Source: DATJGR01 sp963735085 | Lineage (GTDB): Bacteria > Pseudomonadota > Gammaproteobacteria > Pseudomonadales > Azotimanducaceae | Direction of reading: 5' to 3' | Assembly: GCA_963735085.1 (NCBI GenBank) | Contig: CAVTJP010000006.1 | Coordinates: forward strand, 248,001 to 312,000 | Length of the DNA: 64,000 nt | Shown: positions 19,309-27,513 of the stretch, one piece after another | Layout of the letters: each line of letters opens with the position of its first letter | Position numbering within the stretch: the stretch's first letter is position 1 | Notes under the pieces: generated by a model | Database searches by the model: none | The model's input: the letters and a program-made list of their open reading frames with translations, nothing else | Told to the model about the DNA's origin: nothing | Program-made: the position numbers and the translations under genes

Positions 19309-19343
19309 GGAAAGAGGGTCGGAGCGACTCTGACCCTCTTTCC
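19309..19343. repeat. Near-perfect 16-bp stem between zipA and ligA
   Basis: Arms GGAAAGAGGGTC (19309-19320) and GACCCTCTTTCC (19332-19343) are exact complements. The pairing continues inward through a G-T wobble and GAG/CTC to a 3-nt loop. The right arm region contains ACTCTGACCCTC, identical to bases 46923-46934. It fills the 47-bp zipA-ligA gap. No T-run follows beyond the stem on either strand, so it may be an attenuator, an mRNA-stabilising element or a dispersed repeat. Confidence 0.7.
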
Positions 19344-20249
19344 TCAAGCCCGTTGCGACATCCGCTTGCGCGAAAAGTCTTCGATCCGCGCGCGGCAGTG
19401 TTGAATCGTCTGGCTGGTCATCACCGACAACTGCTCGTCCTTGAGATCGGCGCTCAACGATGCGGCGACGTCGCGGGTCACCGCGAGCATGTCTTCGAAC
19501 ACTTCGAGCGGCTGTTCGGGGCCAGGCATTCGCATGAAGAAACTGACGCCTGGCGTGTGCAATGTATTGATGGCCGAGAGATCGAACGTACCCGGTTCGA
19601 CCGCGCTCGCAACGCTGAACTGAACTTCCTTCGAGACCGGCTGAATACGGTGGAATATGTTCATGTCGCCGAACTTCAAGCCGTTGCGCAGAAATGCTTC
19701 CAGCAGATCCGAACCGCCGAATTTCGCACCATTGCGCGCCAGCACATTGATGACGACAACCTCAGCAGGCATCGACGTGGACAGATCCGATTGGTGGGAT
19801 TCGTCACTGCGCGGCGCCGCGGCCTGCGGGGCTGAGCGGGTGCTTTCGCGAGCGCCGCCACGCGCACGCGAACGCTCCGGAACGATGGCGCGCGATTGTG
19901 CTGGCTGCCCCCCCGCCTGCTTCGTCTCGCGGCGGGGCATCGCCTTGCGGCTCGGCACGATCGGCTGCGCATGGGTCGCCTTCACATCGGCGATACGCTC
20001 TGGGGCGGGCGCCGGTTCGAGTTCGAACGGAAATTGTTCGCGCGGTTCGATTCTGCGCACACGCGCGCCGCCGTTAGGCAATTCAGCACGCAGCAAATCG
20101 AGCGGGTCGACTTCCTCGTGCGGAATGTTCGGATCGATATCCATGCGCAAGGTGTTGTGGCGGCTGCGCCAGGCAAGCCAGAATCCATGTCCGATTACAG
20201 CGACCAACAGCGCGCCGCCGCCAATGAGTATCCAGTCCTTAATGTCCAT
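19344..20249 (-). CDS. zipA: Cell division protein ZipA
   Basis: A 301-residue inner-membrane division protein. It has an N-terminal transmembrane anchor (about residues 5-25, ILIGGGALLVAVIGHGFWLA) followed by an acidic and basic linker rich in P, A and R (about 30-160). The C-terminal FtsZ-binding domain contains VVINVLARNGAKFGGSDLLEA, cut here by position and not in full, then FGDMNIFHRI, TPGVSFFMRMPG and EDMLAVTRDVAASL. ZipA tethers FtsZ to the membrane and is confined to gammaproteobacteria, which helps place the organism. It lies between smc and ligA on the same strand. Confidence 0.9.
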   Translation of the reverse strand: MDIKDWILIGGGALLVAVIGHGFWLAWRSRHNTLRMDIDPNIPHEEVDPLDLLRAELPNGGARVRRIEPREQFPFELEPAPAPERIADVKATHAQPIVPSRKAMPRRETKQAGGQPAQSRAIVPERSRARGGARESTRSAPQAAAPRSDESHQSDLSTSMPAEVVVINVLARNGAKFGGSDLLEAFLRNGLKFGDMNIFHRIQPVSKEVQFSVASAVEPGTFDLSAINTLHTPGVSFFMRMPGPEQPLEVFEDMLAVTRDVAASLSADLKDEQLSVMTSQTIQHCRARIEDFSRKRMSQRA

Positions 20250-20286
20250 CGGCGCCCCTCGTGCGCATCGTCCGTGACCAAAATCG

Positions 20287-20297
20287 GCGCACTACAC
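20287..20297. repeat. GTGTAGTGCGC motif at 3' end of smc
   Basis: GCGCACTACAC on the plus strand (GTGTAGTGCGC on the minus strand) abuts the smc stop codon. The same 11-mer forms each half of the palindrome at 56130-56149 and lies at the ybbP stop (47811-47821). Confidence 0.5.
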
Positions 20298-23200
20298 TAA
20301 ACCACCGCGGCCATTTGCGCCGCCTCTTCTACGTCCACCGACACCAGACGCGAAACGCCCGGTTCGTTCATCGTCACACCCATCAGATGCTCTGCCATCT
20401 CCATCGTCAGTTTGTTGTGCGTGATGACGATGAATTGTACGCCCTCGGACATCTCGCGAATCAGGTTCGCGAACCGAACGACGTTGGAGTCGTCCAGCGG
20501 CGCATCGACTTCGTCGAGCAGGCACACTGGGCTCGGGTTGAGCTGAAATATCGAGAAGATCAACGCAATCGCGGTCAGCGCCTTCTCACCACCCGACAGC
20601 AGGTTGATGCTCGCATTGCGTTTGCCCGGTGGCCGCGCCATTAACGTAACCCCGGTATCAAGCAGATCCTCGCCGGTCAATTCCAGGTACGCGTGGCCGC
20701 CACCGAAAACCTTGGCAAAACGCTCACCAAGCCCCTGATTGACCGCATCGAACGTCTCTTTGAAACGCGACCGCGTTTCGCGATCGATGCGCCGGATTGC
20801 GTTGCCGAGCGTTTCCAGGGCTTCGGTGAGGTCGCCATGCTGTTGATCGAGATACAGTTTGCGCTCCGCGGACGATTCGTACTCCTCGATCGCTGCGAGA
20901 TTGATCGGGCCCAGTCGCTGGATGCGATTGGCAATTTTTTCGAGTTGTTCCGCCCACGCCGCTTCTGTCGCTTCAGCCGCCAGCGCCGCGCGGACGCTTT
21001 CGAGTTCGAGGCCCGTCGCCTCGAGTTGCTCCACGAGACTGGTGCGTTTGACGTGCAGGCCCTGCCGATCGACGCGTGCGGATTCCAGCGCCGAGCGCAC
21101 ACCATCGACCGCTTCGGCATGCTCGCCGCGTTTGGCTTCGAGTTCGCGCACCTGCAGTTCGGCGGCTTCCAGCGATCGCCGCACATCGGTAAGTGCGTGT
21201 TCAACTGCGAGACGCTCCGCGAGTTTGCCGTCGAGTTCGCCGCGCAGATTCGGCAGCGGTGCCTGACTGGATTCGACACCCGCGGTCAGTTCACCATGGC
21301 GCTCCGACAGTTCCTGCTGTTGCCGCAGCAACCGTTGGCGCGCGGTCTCGGTCGCCTCCAGGCGCGAGGCGAGCGTCTGTCTCTCGGCATTGAGGGCGTG
21401 GAATCGGTCGCGGTCCGCGCGGGCGCGCTGGCGCGCCTCCTCGACGGCGTGCATGTGCGTTTCGCGCGCGTTCGTCAATGCCTCACGGTCGCCTTCAAAC
21501 GCTTCCCGCGCGCGTTCGGCCTGCGCCAATTTATTGCGCGCAGCCAACAATCTGCCTGCTTCGTGGAGGGCCTGTTGTTCGGTTTCGGTGGCTTCTCCGT
21601 TGAGCCGCTCGCGGCGGGCGTCGGCTTCCTCGAGACGCACGCGGTGCACGCCATGGTCGGTACGAAGCTGTCCCAGCGTCTGCGACAGGCCATTGATCGT
21701 ACCGTGCAATTCGTGGCGCCGCTGATCCAGGCCCTCGACGCGCGCGCGGCCGTCGCTGACGCGCCCCTGCAATTCCGTCAGGTTGAGCTCGGCCTGTTCG
21801 ACCCGCTCGCGCAGCACGTCGAGCGATCGCGCGCGTTCGATGATGCCATGGCCAATGTCTGCACCGCGGTCGAGACGCAACCAATCGGCCCCCAGCCAGA
21901 TGCCTTCACGCGTGATGATGCTCTCTGCCGGCCCCAGTCGGACACGATGCTCCAATGCAATGGCCAGCGACGATGCCGCATACACACCGTGCAACAGCGA
22001 ACCGACCGGCCGCGCCGAGGTCACGAAACTCGCCAGCAGCGGCAGATCATGGTTTGGCTGCGCGGCGTCACCGCCTTCGAACAGCGTGACCACGCCATGT
22101 TCAAGGTGCGTCAGGTGCTCGGCAAAGTCAGCGGTCGATGCAACGTGAACTGCCTGCAGGCGATCACCCAACACAGCCTCGACTGCGCGCTCCCAGCTGG
22201 CGACCACGGCCAGACCTTCGCCGGCACGCGGCGCTTCGGTCAGTGACTGGCTGCGCAGCCAATCGTCGGCTGCGCCGTCGGTACGGCCCAACGCGGCCTG
22301 CTGCACGGCTTCCAGCGATGCGAGTTCGTGACGCAGCTGCTGTACATCGCTGCGCGCTTCTTCGAGTACCTGCTCGCGAATGACGAGGTCCTCGCGCGAT
22401 GCGCCGAGTTCCGCCAGACAGTGCTCCATGTCGAGTTCGGCGGCATTCAGCGCGGCCATCTCGGCTTCGATGCCTGCTGCGAGCTCACCAATGTCGTCGG
22501 ATGCATCGCCCGTGACGATGTTGCGCGCTTCATCTTCGAGTTGGGCCGCACGCGCGCGCAGCCGCTGCAGCACCTGCTCGAGATGTTCGATGCGGGAGGC
22601 CTCGACGTCGGATTCGCGTTGATTCGCGGCGGCACGTTCATTGAACGCTTCCCAACTCGCCCGCCATGCGTTCAGGCTCGCCTCGGCGGCTTCCAGGGTG
22701 GCACTGGAAGTCACGTCTTCGGCGCGGGCGGCTTCGACCTTCGGCCCGGCTTCGGCCAGTGCCGAGCGCAGCGACTGGATCTGCTCTTCGTCCATTGCCA
22801 GTTGGCGCTCGGTTTCCTTACGCCGCTGCGATACCGAATCGAGATCGAGCTCGAGCTGTTGTACGCGTTGCTGGTTGTAGCTGATGGCCTCTTCGATTCG
22901 CGCGATGTCGGCACCGAGCTGATAGTAGCGACCCTGCACGCGGTTGAATTCGTCGCTGTGCTGCGCGTGCTGCGAACGGCCCTTTTCAATTTCGTTGTCG
23001 AGTTCGCGCTGGCCCGCGATGGCGCGTTCGAGCGCAACTTCCAGCGAACGAATCTCGGCTTCACGCGCTTGTAGCGCAGCCTCCAGCGACACCAGCCGCA
23101 GCGCGTGCAGTTCCGCGGTGACCGTGCGTTCGGTTTCCTTCAGTTCGCGATATCGCTCGGCTGCGCGCGCCTGCCGCTGCAGATGGTCGAGTTGTCTGCC

Positions 23201-23803
23201 GAGTTCTTCGCGAACGTCATTCAGCCGGTCCAGATTTTCCTCGGTGTGGCGGATCCGGGTTTCGGTTTCACGCCGGCGTTCCTTGTATTTCGAGATGCCG
23301 GCTGCTTCTTCGAGGTAGATGCGCAGGTCTTCCGGCTTTGCGTCGATCAGCTGGCTGATCATGCCCTGTTCGATGATCGAGTAGCTGCGGGGACCAAAAC
23401 CGGTGCCGAGGAAGATGTCCATGATATCGCGACGCCGGCACTTGGTACCGTTGAGAAAATAGCCGGACTGCGAATCGCGCGTCACCTGACGGCGGATCGC
23501 GATCTCGCTGTATTGGGCGTATTCGCCGCCAATGCGGCCATCGGAGTTGTCGAACGTCAGCTCGATGCTCGCAAGCGCCGTCGGCTTGCGCGTCGTAGAA
23601 CCATTGAATATGACGTCCGTTAGCGCCTCGCCGCGCAACTGGCGCGCTGAACTCTCGCCCATCACCCAGCGCACCGCGTCGATGATGTTCGATTTGCCGC
23701 ACCCGTTGGGTCCGACGATTGCGCAGCGATTTCCGGGGAAACTGACCGTCGTCGGATCTACGAACGATTTGAAGCCGGCCAGCTTGATTTGCTTGAGTCG
23801 CAT
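20297..23803 (-). CDS. smc: Chromosome segregation protein SMC
   Basis: A 1168-residue structural maintenance of chromosomes ATPase. The N-terminal head has Walker A GPNGCGKS (31-38) and VRWVMGESSARQLRGE. Long coiled coils flank a central hinge (about 510-660, with AVEAVLGDRLQAVHV). The C-terminal head carries signature LLSGGEKALTAIALIFSI and Walker B VCLLDEVDAPLDDSN. Smc dimers organise and segregate the chromosome with ScpA and ScpB, which are not in the window. The ATG start gives the canonical MRLKQIKLAGFKSF. Several long antisense frames are shadows of its coiled-coil codons. Confidence 0.95.
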   Translation of the reverse strand: MRLKQIKLAGFKSFVDPTTVSFPGNRCAIVGPNGCGKSNIIDAVRWVMGESSARQLRGEALTDVIFNGSTTRKPTALASIELTFDNSDGRIGGEYAQYSEIAIRRQVTRDSQSGYFLNGTKCRRRDIMDIFLGTGFGPRSYSIIEQGMISQLIDAKPEDLRIYLEEAAGISKYKERRRETETRIRHTEENLDRLNDVREELGRQLDHLQRQARAAERYRELKETERTVTAELHALRLVSLEAALQAREAEIRSLEVALERAIAGQRELDNEIEKGRSQHAQHSDEFNRVQGRYYQLGADIARIEEAISYNQQRVQQLELDLDSVSQRRKETERQLAMDEEQIQSLRSALAEAGPKVEAARAEDVTSSATLEAAEASLNAWRASWEAFNERAAANQRESDVEASRIEHLEQVLQRLRARAAQLEDEARNIVTGDASDDIGELAAGIEAEMAALNAAELDMEHCLAELGASREDLVIREQVLEEARSDVQQLRHELASLEAVQQAALGRTDGAADDWLRSQSLTEAPRAGEGLAVVASWERAVEAVLGDRLQAVHVASTADFAEHLTHLEHGVVTLFEGGDAAQPNHDLPLLASFVTSARPVGSLLHGVYAASSLAIALEHRVRLGPAESIITREGIWLGADWLRLDRGADIGHGIIERARSLDVLRERVEQAELNLTELQGRVSDGRARVEGLDQRRHELHGTINGLSQTLGQLRTDHGVHRVRLEEADARRERLNGEATETEQQALHEAGRLLAARNKLAQAERAREAFEGDREALTNARETHMHAVEEARQRARADRDRFHALNAERQTLASRLEATETARQRLLRQQQELSERHGELTAGVESSQAPLPNLRGELDGKLAERLAVEHALTDVRRSLEAAELQVRELEAKRGEHAEAVDGVRSALESARVDRQGLHVKRTSLVEQLEATGLELESVRAALAAEATEAAWAEQLEKIANRIQRLGPINLAAIEEYESSAERKLYLDQQHGDLTEALETLGNAIRRIDRETRSRFKETFDAVNQGLGERFAKVFGGGHAYLELTGEDLLDTGVTLMARPPGKRNASINLLSGGEKALTAIALIFSIFQLNPSPVCLLDEVDAPLDDSNVVRFANLIREMSEGVQFIVITHNKLTMEMAEHLMGVTMNEPGVSRLVSVDVEEAAQMAAVV

Positions 23804-23933
23804 CGACTGCTGCGTGTATTTCCGAAAGCGGCGGCAAAACCGCGGCGCGTAATGGTAACGAACGCGCGATCGTTCAAATTATCTGCAAACGACTCGCTGC
23901 GCATCCACGGCCCAAGCGCGGGGCCGGGCGTAG

Positions 23934-23961
23934 TGTATAGAAATTGTCGCGGAGTTGTCAG
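23934..23961 (-). promoter_or_regulatory. Candidate sigma-70 promoter for smc
   Basis: On the minus strand CTGACA (-35, 23961-23956) and TATACA (-10, 23939-23934) are separated by 16 bp. The -35 box overlaps the stop codon of the upstream regulator gene. It would give a leader of about 125 nt before the smc ATG. The rest of the 154-bp gap holds only a short GAACG/CGTTC inverted repeat. Confidence 0.45.
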
Positions 23962-24701
23962 TGCACGGCTGCGTCGAGTGCAAGCGTGGCTTCACGACGA
24001 AAGTGCGCACGTATCAGTTCGCCGAGCCGGGTGTGGTCGTTGGCGACGACCGCGTCGAGTATCGCGCGCGCGCAACGCGCCACGTCACGTGCGTCGAAGT
24101 GCGGGTGCGCTGCGGCACGACGTGAAATGCGCTGCATTGCGGGCGTCAGATCGGACAGTTCAGAGGTCAGGTACGAGTTGCCGGCGACCGCGAGCCCGGC
24201 GTGGAAGAACTTGAGCTTCGCCGCAATCAGTTCGTCAACCGATTCGGGCGCAAGGCTCGCCGTCATTTTGGCGATTTCGCAACGAAACCCCTCCAGGACG
24301 TGGCTGCGGCCGTTGCTCGTACCGCGCGCCGCGACGCGCGCAAGCACCATCAGGCAGAGTTCACCATAAAACTCGGTGAGATCTGCAATGCGCACCGGCT
24401 CGAGCCCACTGACCACGGCGCCACGACGCGGAATGATGTCGATCAGATGGCGACCCTCGACGATCAGCAGCGCCTCGCGAACCGAGCCGCGCGACACACC
24501 GAGATCCTTGGCGACCCGCAATTCCTGAATGCGCTCGAGCGGCGCGAGCCGTCCGGTAATGATCTGATCACTCAAGTGATTGGCAATCTGTTCGGTGAGA
24601 CTCGCAGCTGGTTTGAATGACATCATCGTACCGTCGCGGTGGACCCTGGTTGAGGCGTTGACGGTTCGACAGCGCGACAGCTGATTTGTTTCCTGTCCCA
24701 T
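23958..24701 (-). CDS. GntR-family (FadR/FCD type) transcriptional regulator
   Basis: A 247-residue regulator. The winged helix-turn-helix domain spans about residues 30-100, with LTEQIANHLSDQIITGRLAP, LRVAKDLGVSRGSVREALLI and IIPRRGAVVSGL. A helical FCD-type effector domain follows (about 105-240), including LKFFHAGLAVAGN, the usual ligand- and metal-binding region. The effector is unknown. The start is uncertain: ATG at 24701 has only a weak GGA upstream, and the ATG at 24626 would give a 222-residue protein beginning just before the HTH domain. Three 12-bp-spaced direct repeats lie directly upstream and may be its own operator. Confidence 0.8.
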   Translation of the reverse strand: MGQETNQLSRCRTVNASTRVHRDGTMMSFKPAASLTEQIANHLSDQIITGRLAPLERIQELRVAKDLGVSRGSVREALLIVEGRHLIDIIPRRGAVVSGLEPVRIADLTEFYGELCLMVLARVAARGTSNGRSHVLEGFRCEIAKMTASLAPESVDELIAAKLKFFHAGLAVAGNSYLTSELSDLTPAMQRISRRAAAHPHFDARDVARCARAILDAVVANDHTRLGELIRAHFRREATLALDAAVH

Positions 24702-24712
24702 ACATCCAATCG

Positions 24713-24744
24713 TTCATTCGGCTGTTTATTCAGCTTTTCATTCG
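24713..24744. repeat. Three direct repeats with 12-bp period upstream of the GntR gene
   Basis: TTCATTCG (24713-24720), TTTATTCA (24725-24732) and TTCATTCG (24737-24744) are spaced exactly 12 bp apart in the 70-bp gap between ccmI and the regulator start. The layout suggests a multi-site operator. Confidence 0.55.
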
Positions 24745-24771
24745 AGCAGCGATCGTCTCATCCGCAATCGA

Positions 24772-26391
24772 TCAACCACCGATGATCAGCGACACCGGTT
24801 TCGAGGTGCGTGGGTCGAGCGACTGGATCGGGCTGTCGACATCGCCGGCGTGATGCATCGGATCACCCGAACGTGACAGCCGCGCCAACACCTCCACGCG
24901 GTCGAACATGCTCAACGAGCGGCCGGGTTGCATCGCATCGCGATCGGTCAGCACCAGTTGTTGCGGCAGCGCAGAGGGATCGAGGGCACGGACCGCGATT
25001 GGCATCGGCGGGCCACTCGGCGCACGCACGATGACGAATACCCGCGCCGGTGGCGCCGCGGCGATGCCCGGTGCGAACGCCACGCTGAGCCGCACGGCGA
25101 CATCCGCCGCACCAGCGCCGGACTTGGCAGCGCTTTTTGGCGCTGCGGTGGGTACTTCGGTTTGAGCGGCTATCGGCGCAACTGAAGCAGCATTCTTCGC
25201 TGCCGTCGCCGCATCGAACGCCAGATGCACCGGCGTCACCCCGGTACCGAGCGTGACCGCATCCTGACCGACCTGCGGGTCGTCACCGCCGAGGTTCACC
25301 TCGCCACTCGCCGACAGGCGCGCGGCGACGTCAAGCGTCTCGCCGGCGGTCAACGTGACGTCGTCCTGCATCGCGTTGGTGCTGTCCAGCCGCAGGGTCA
25401 TCGGCGAGGCGCTGAGTGCGGTGCGCGCCACCAGCAGCGGCATCCGCTGGCCCGGCTTGCGCGCGAATACGAATATCCGTGCCGAAGGGGGCAGCGCGTT
25501 GCGCATTGCATCGCCGATTTCTATCGTCACATCCAGCGACGGGCCGGTGTCACCCATCAGTGCCCGTGCGCGCTGCAGACCCTGTTTGAGCGTTGCCGTT
25601 CGCTCAGTTGAACCGCTACCGGCAATCGCCTGCTGCAGATCACGCGCGGCGCCCGCATAGTCGTGTTTGCGAAATGCATCCAGCGCCAGCATCTCCCGCG
25701 CGATCGACTGCTGTGGATCGGTCGCCAGAATGCGATCGATCAGTGCGCGATTAGCCGCGGTGACGGTACCGTCGGCTGCAACGAAGCGCGCCTGCGCCAA
25801 CGCGACCTGCACCGCAGGGTCATCCGGTTCGGCCGCGTAAACGTGTTCGAACGCACTGGCCGCACCGTTGCCATCATCGAGTCGCATCAACGCCGTGCCC
25901 AACAGATACCAGCTCTCCAGGTCGTCTGGTTCGGCGGCGACGCGGGTGCGCAGGCGCATCACCAGGTCGCCCAATGCGGCTTGATCCGGCTCGGCTTGAC
26001 GCAACACCTGCGCGGCATCAGCCAGTTGCACGGCGTCGTATGCTCCGAGTTTGTGATACATCGTCAGCGAGATCGCGACGATCGCAATGACGACGCCAAT
26101 CGCTGCGGGCACTGAGCGGCCGGGCGTGGTGCCCGCCGCTGTTTCAGTCGCTCCGGCCTCGTCGAGCAACGTCGCCGCCTGTTCGTCGATCAACGCTGCC
26201 GCAATTTCCTCGCTGATGCGACCCGCGTCGCGATCATGTTCGATTTCCGCAACGCGCTGCCGATACAGATCGACGTTGGTCGCCCGACGATCGATGTTCG
26301 GAGACGCCCCGCGCCGGCGCAGCAACGGCCAGACCGCCAGTGCGACGGCGACCGCCAGGCAGATGCCGGCGGTAACGATGAAAGGCGTCAC
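24772..26391 (-). CDS. ccmI: Cytochrome c maturation protein CcmI (CycH-like) with duplicated C-terminal domain
   Basis: A 539-residue inner-membrane protein that delivers apocytochrome c to the heme ligation machinery. N-terminal residues 3-25 form a membrane helix, a cytoplasmic region contains the family stretch NVDLYRQRVAEIEHDRDAGRI, and a second membrane helix lies around 92-112. TPR-like repeats follow (about 115-275, e.g. ESWYLLGTALMRLDDGNGAA). Two copies of a beta-rich domain end the protein: 285-374 (ARIFVFARKPGQRMPLLVAR) and 430-528 (ARVFVIVRAPSGPPMPIAVR). A single copy is usual, so this duplication explains the extra length. It starts with GTG at 26391, a GTGA overlap with ccmH. 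Confidence 0.85.
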   Translation of the reverse strand: MTPFIVTAGICLAVAVALAVWPLLRRRGASPNIDRRATNVDLYRQRVAEIEHDRDAGRISEEIAAALIDEQAATLLDEAGATETAAGTTPGRSVPAAIGVVIAIVAISLTMYHKLGAYDAVQLADAAQVLRQAEPDQAALGDLVMRLRTRVAAEPDDLESWYLLGTALMRLDDGNGAASAFEHVYAAEPDDPAVQVALAQARFVAADGTVTAANRALIDRILATDPQQSIAREMLALDAFRKHDYAGAARDLQQAIAGSGSTERTATLKQGLQRARALMGDTGPSLDVTIEIGDAMRNALPPSARIFVFARKPGQRMPLLVARTALSASPMTLRLDSTNAMQDDVTLTAGETLDVAARLSASGEVNLGGDDPQVGQDAVTLGTGVTPVHLAFDAATAAKNAASVAPIAAQTEVPTAAPKSAAKSGAGAADVAVRLSVAFAPGIAAAPPARVFVIVRAPSGPPMPIAVRALDPSALPQQLVLTDRDAMQPGRSLSMFDRVEVLARLSRSGDPMHHAGDVDSPIQSLDPRTSKPVSLIIGG

Positions 26392-26906
26392 GTCGGACCC
26401 CCGGAATCGACGGGCGGCGTAATGGTGGCTCCCGTATCGCGAGGTGGCTCGCGCAACAACTCGGCTAAACGTGCCTGCTCGGCATCGTCGAGTGGCTCGG
26501 TTGCGCCGCGGCGGCGCAATGCAATCACCGCCACCATCGTGAAGCCGACTGCAATCAGCAGGCCCGGCGCGAGCCACAGCAACAGCGTGCCGCGGCGCAG
26601 CGGCGGATCGTAAAGCACGAACTCACCGTAGCGCGCGACCAGATAATCACGGATCGCCTGATCGGACGCCCCTTTGAGGATCAGTCGGTGCACCGTTGCG
26701 CGCAAATCGGCTGCGATCGGCGCATCGGACCCGGCGAGATTCGTGTTGAGGCACTTCGGGCACCGGAATTCCTGAGTCAGCGCTTCATAGCGCGCTTCCT
26801 GGGACGCGTTATCGAACGCAAATGCTTCGATCGGGTCGTCGGCCAGGCAATGCTGTGCAAGACACAGCGTCGCAAGAACGGTTGCAGCGCCGAGTAACGA
26901 CAGCAT
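26388..26906 (-). CDS. ccmH: Cytochrome c maturation protein CcmH (CcmL-type thioredox protein)
   Basis: A 172-residue periplasmic, membrane-anchored protein. It has a signal peptide (residues 1-22, ending CLADDP), the redox motif FRCPKCLNTNLAGSDA with C49 and C52, and a C-terminal transmembrane helix (about 97-117). It reduces apocytochrome c or passes electrons in heme ligation. I chose ATG 26906 (MLSLLGAATV), 10 nt after the ccmG stop with AAAGG upstream; an ATG at 26936 overlaps ccmG and would put charged residues before the signal peptide. Confidence 0.9.
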   Translation of the reverse strand: MLSLLGAATVLATLCLAQHCLADDPIEAFAFDNASQEARYEALTQEFRCPKCLNTNLAGSDAPIAADLRATVHRLILKGASDQAIRDYLVARYGEFVLYDPPLRRGTLLLWLAPGLLIAVGFTMVAVIALRRRGATEPLDDAEQARLAELLREPPRDTGATITPPVDSGGPT

Positions 26907-26916
26907 CGGGCGGCCT

Positions 26917-27513
26917 TTACCCACGCGGTGTGACATCGGTCGTGTCTGTCTTCGTCAGCGCGTCGACGCGCGGCTTGATCTCACGTTGCCAGACCCGGCG
27001 GTTCACATCGCTGACGCGCTTGTAGACGATCGTGCCGGACGCATCCACGAGAAACGTCTCCGGCGCACCATAGACGCCAAGGTCGACGCCGAGCGTGCCG
27101 TCCATGTCGACGATGTTGAACTCGTACGGATTGCCGAACTTCGCCAGCCATGCGCGTGCCGCGACGGGGTCATCCTTGTAGTTGATGCCGATGATCCGCA
27201 GCCCCGATTCCCGATGAATACGCAGCAGCTCGGCATGTTCCGCACGGCACGTCGGGCACCAGGTTGCCCACACGTTCACGAGTACCGGACCACGCACGTC
27301 CGCCTGCGTTGCGCGCCTATCGTGCCCGCCAGCGGCGGCAGTTCCTTCACTAGCCTGCGCATCGCCGAGCACCGGCAGATCGAACGCCGGGAAGGGTTTG
27401 CCGATCAGCGCAGACGGCAGCAGGTGCGGATCGTTCAAGCTGAAACCGGCATACAGCAACGCGACGATCACGATGAATGCGCTCAGCGGAATGAACAGAC
27501 TGGCACGACTCAC
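26917..27513 (-). CDS. ccmG: Cytochrome c maturation thiol:disulfide oxidoreductase CcmG/DsbE
   Basis: A 198-residue thioredoxin-like protein tethered by an N-terminal membrane helix (residues 5-24). The active site is WCPTC with C86 and C89, preceded by LVNVWAT. The later VYGAPETFLVDASG holds the cis-proline. It keeps apocytochrome cysteines reduced in the periplasm. I chose the GTG at 27513, which overlaps the ccmF stop as GTGA; the longer frame to 27624 lies within ccmF. An insert rich in G, A and R (about 52-72) before the catalytic domain is longer than in E. coli DsbE. Confidence 0.9.
   Translation of the reverse strand: MSRASLFIPLSAFIVIVALLYAGFSLNDPHLLPSALIGKPFPAFDLPVLGDAQASEGTAAAGGHDRRATQADVRGPVLVNVWATWCPTCRAEHAELLRIHRESGLRIIGINYKDDPVAARAWLAKFGNPYEFNIVDMDGTLGVDLGVYGAPETFLVDASGTIVYKRVSDVNRRVWQREIKPRVDALTKTDTTDVTPRG

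Noticed and set aside
18154..19404. 416-codon plus-strand frame over ligA
   Set aside because: Shadow of the ligA codons; composition is atypical for a protein.
20693..22246. 517-codon plus-strand frame over smc
   Set aside because: Produced by the regular codons of the SMC coiled coil on the other strand.
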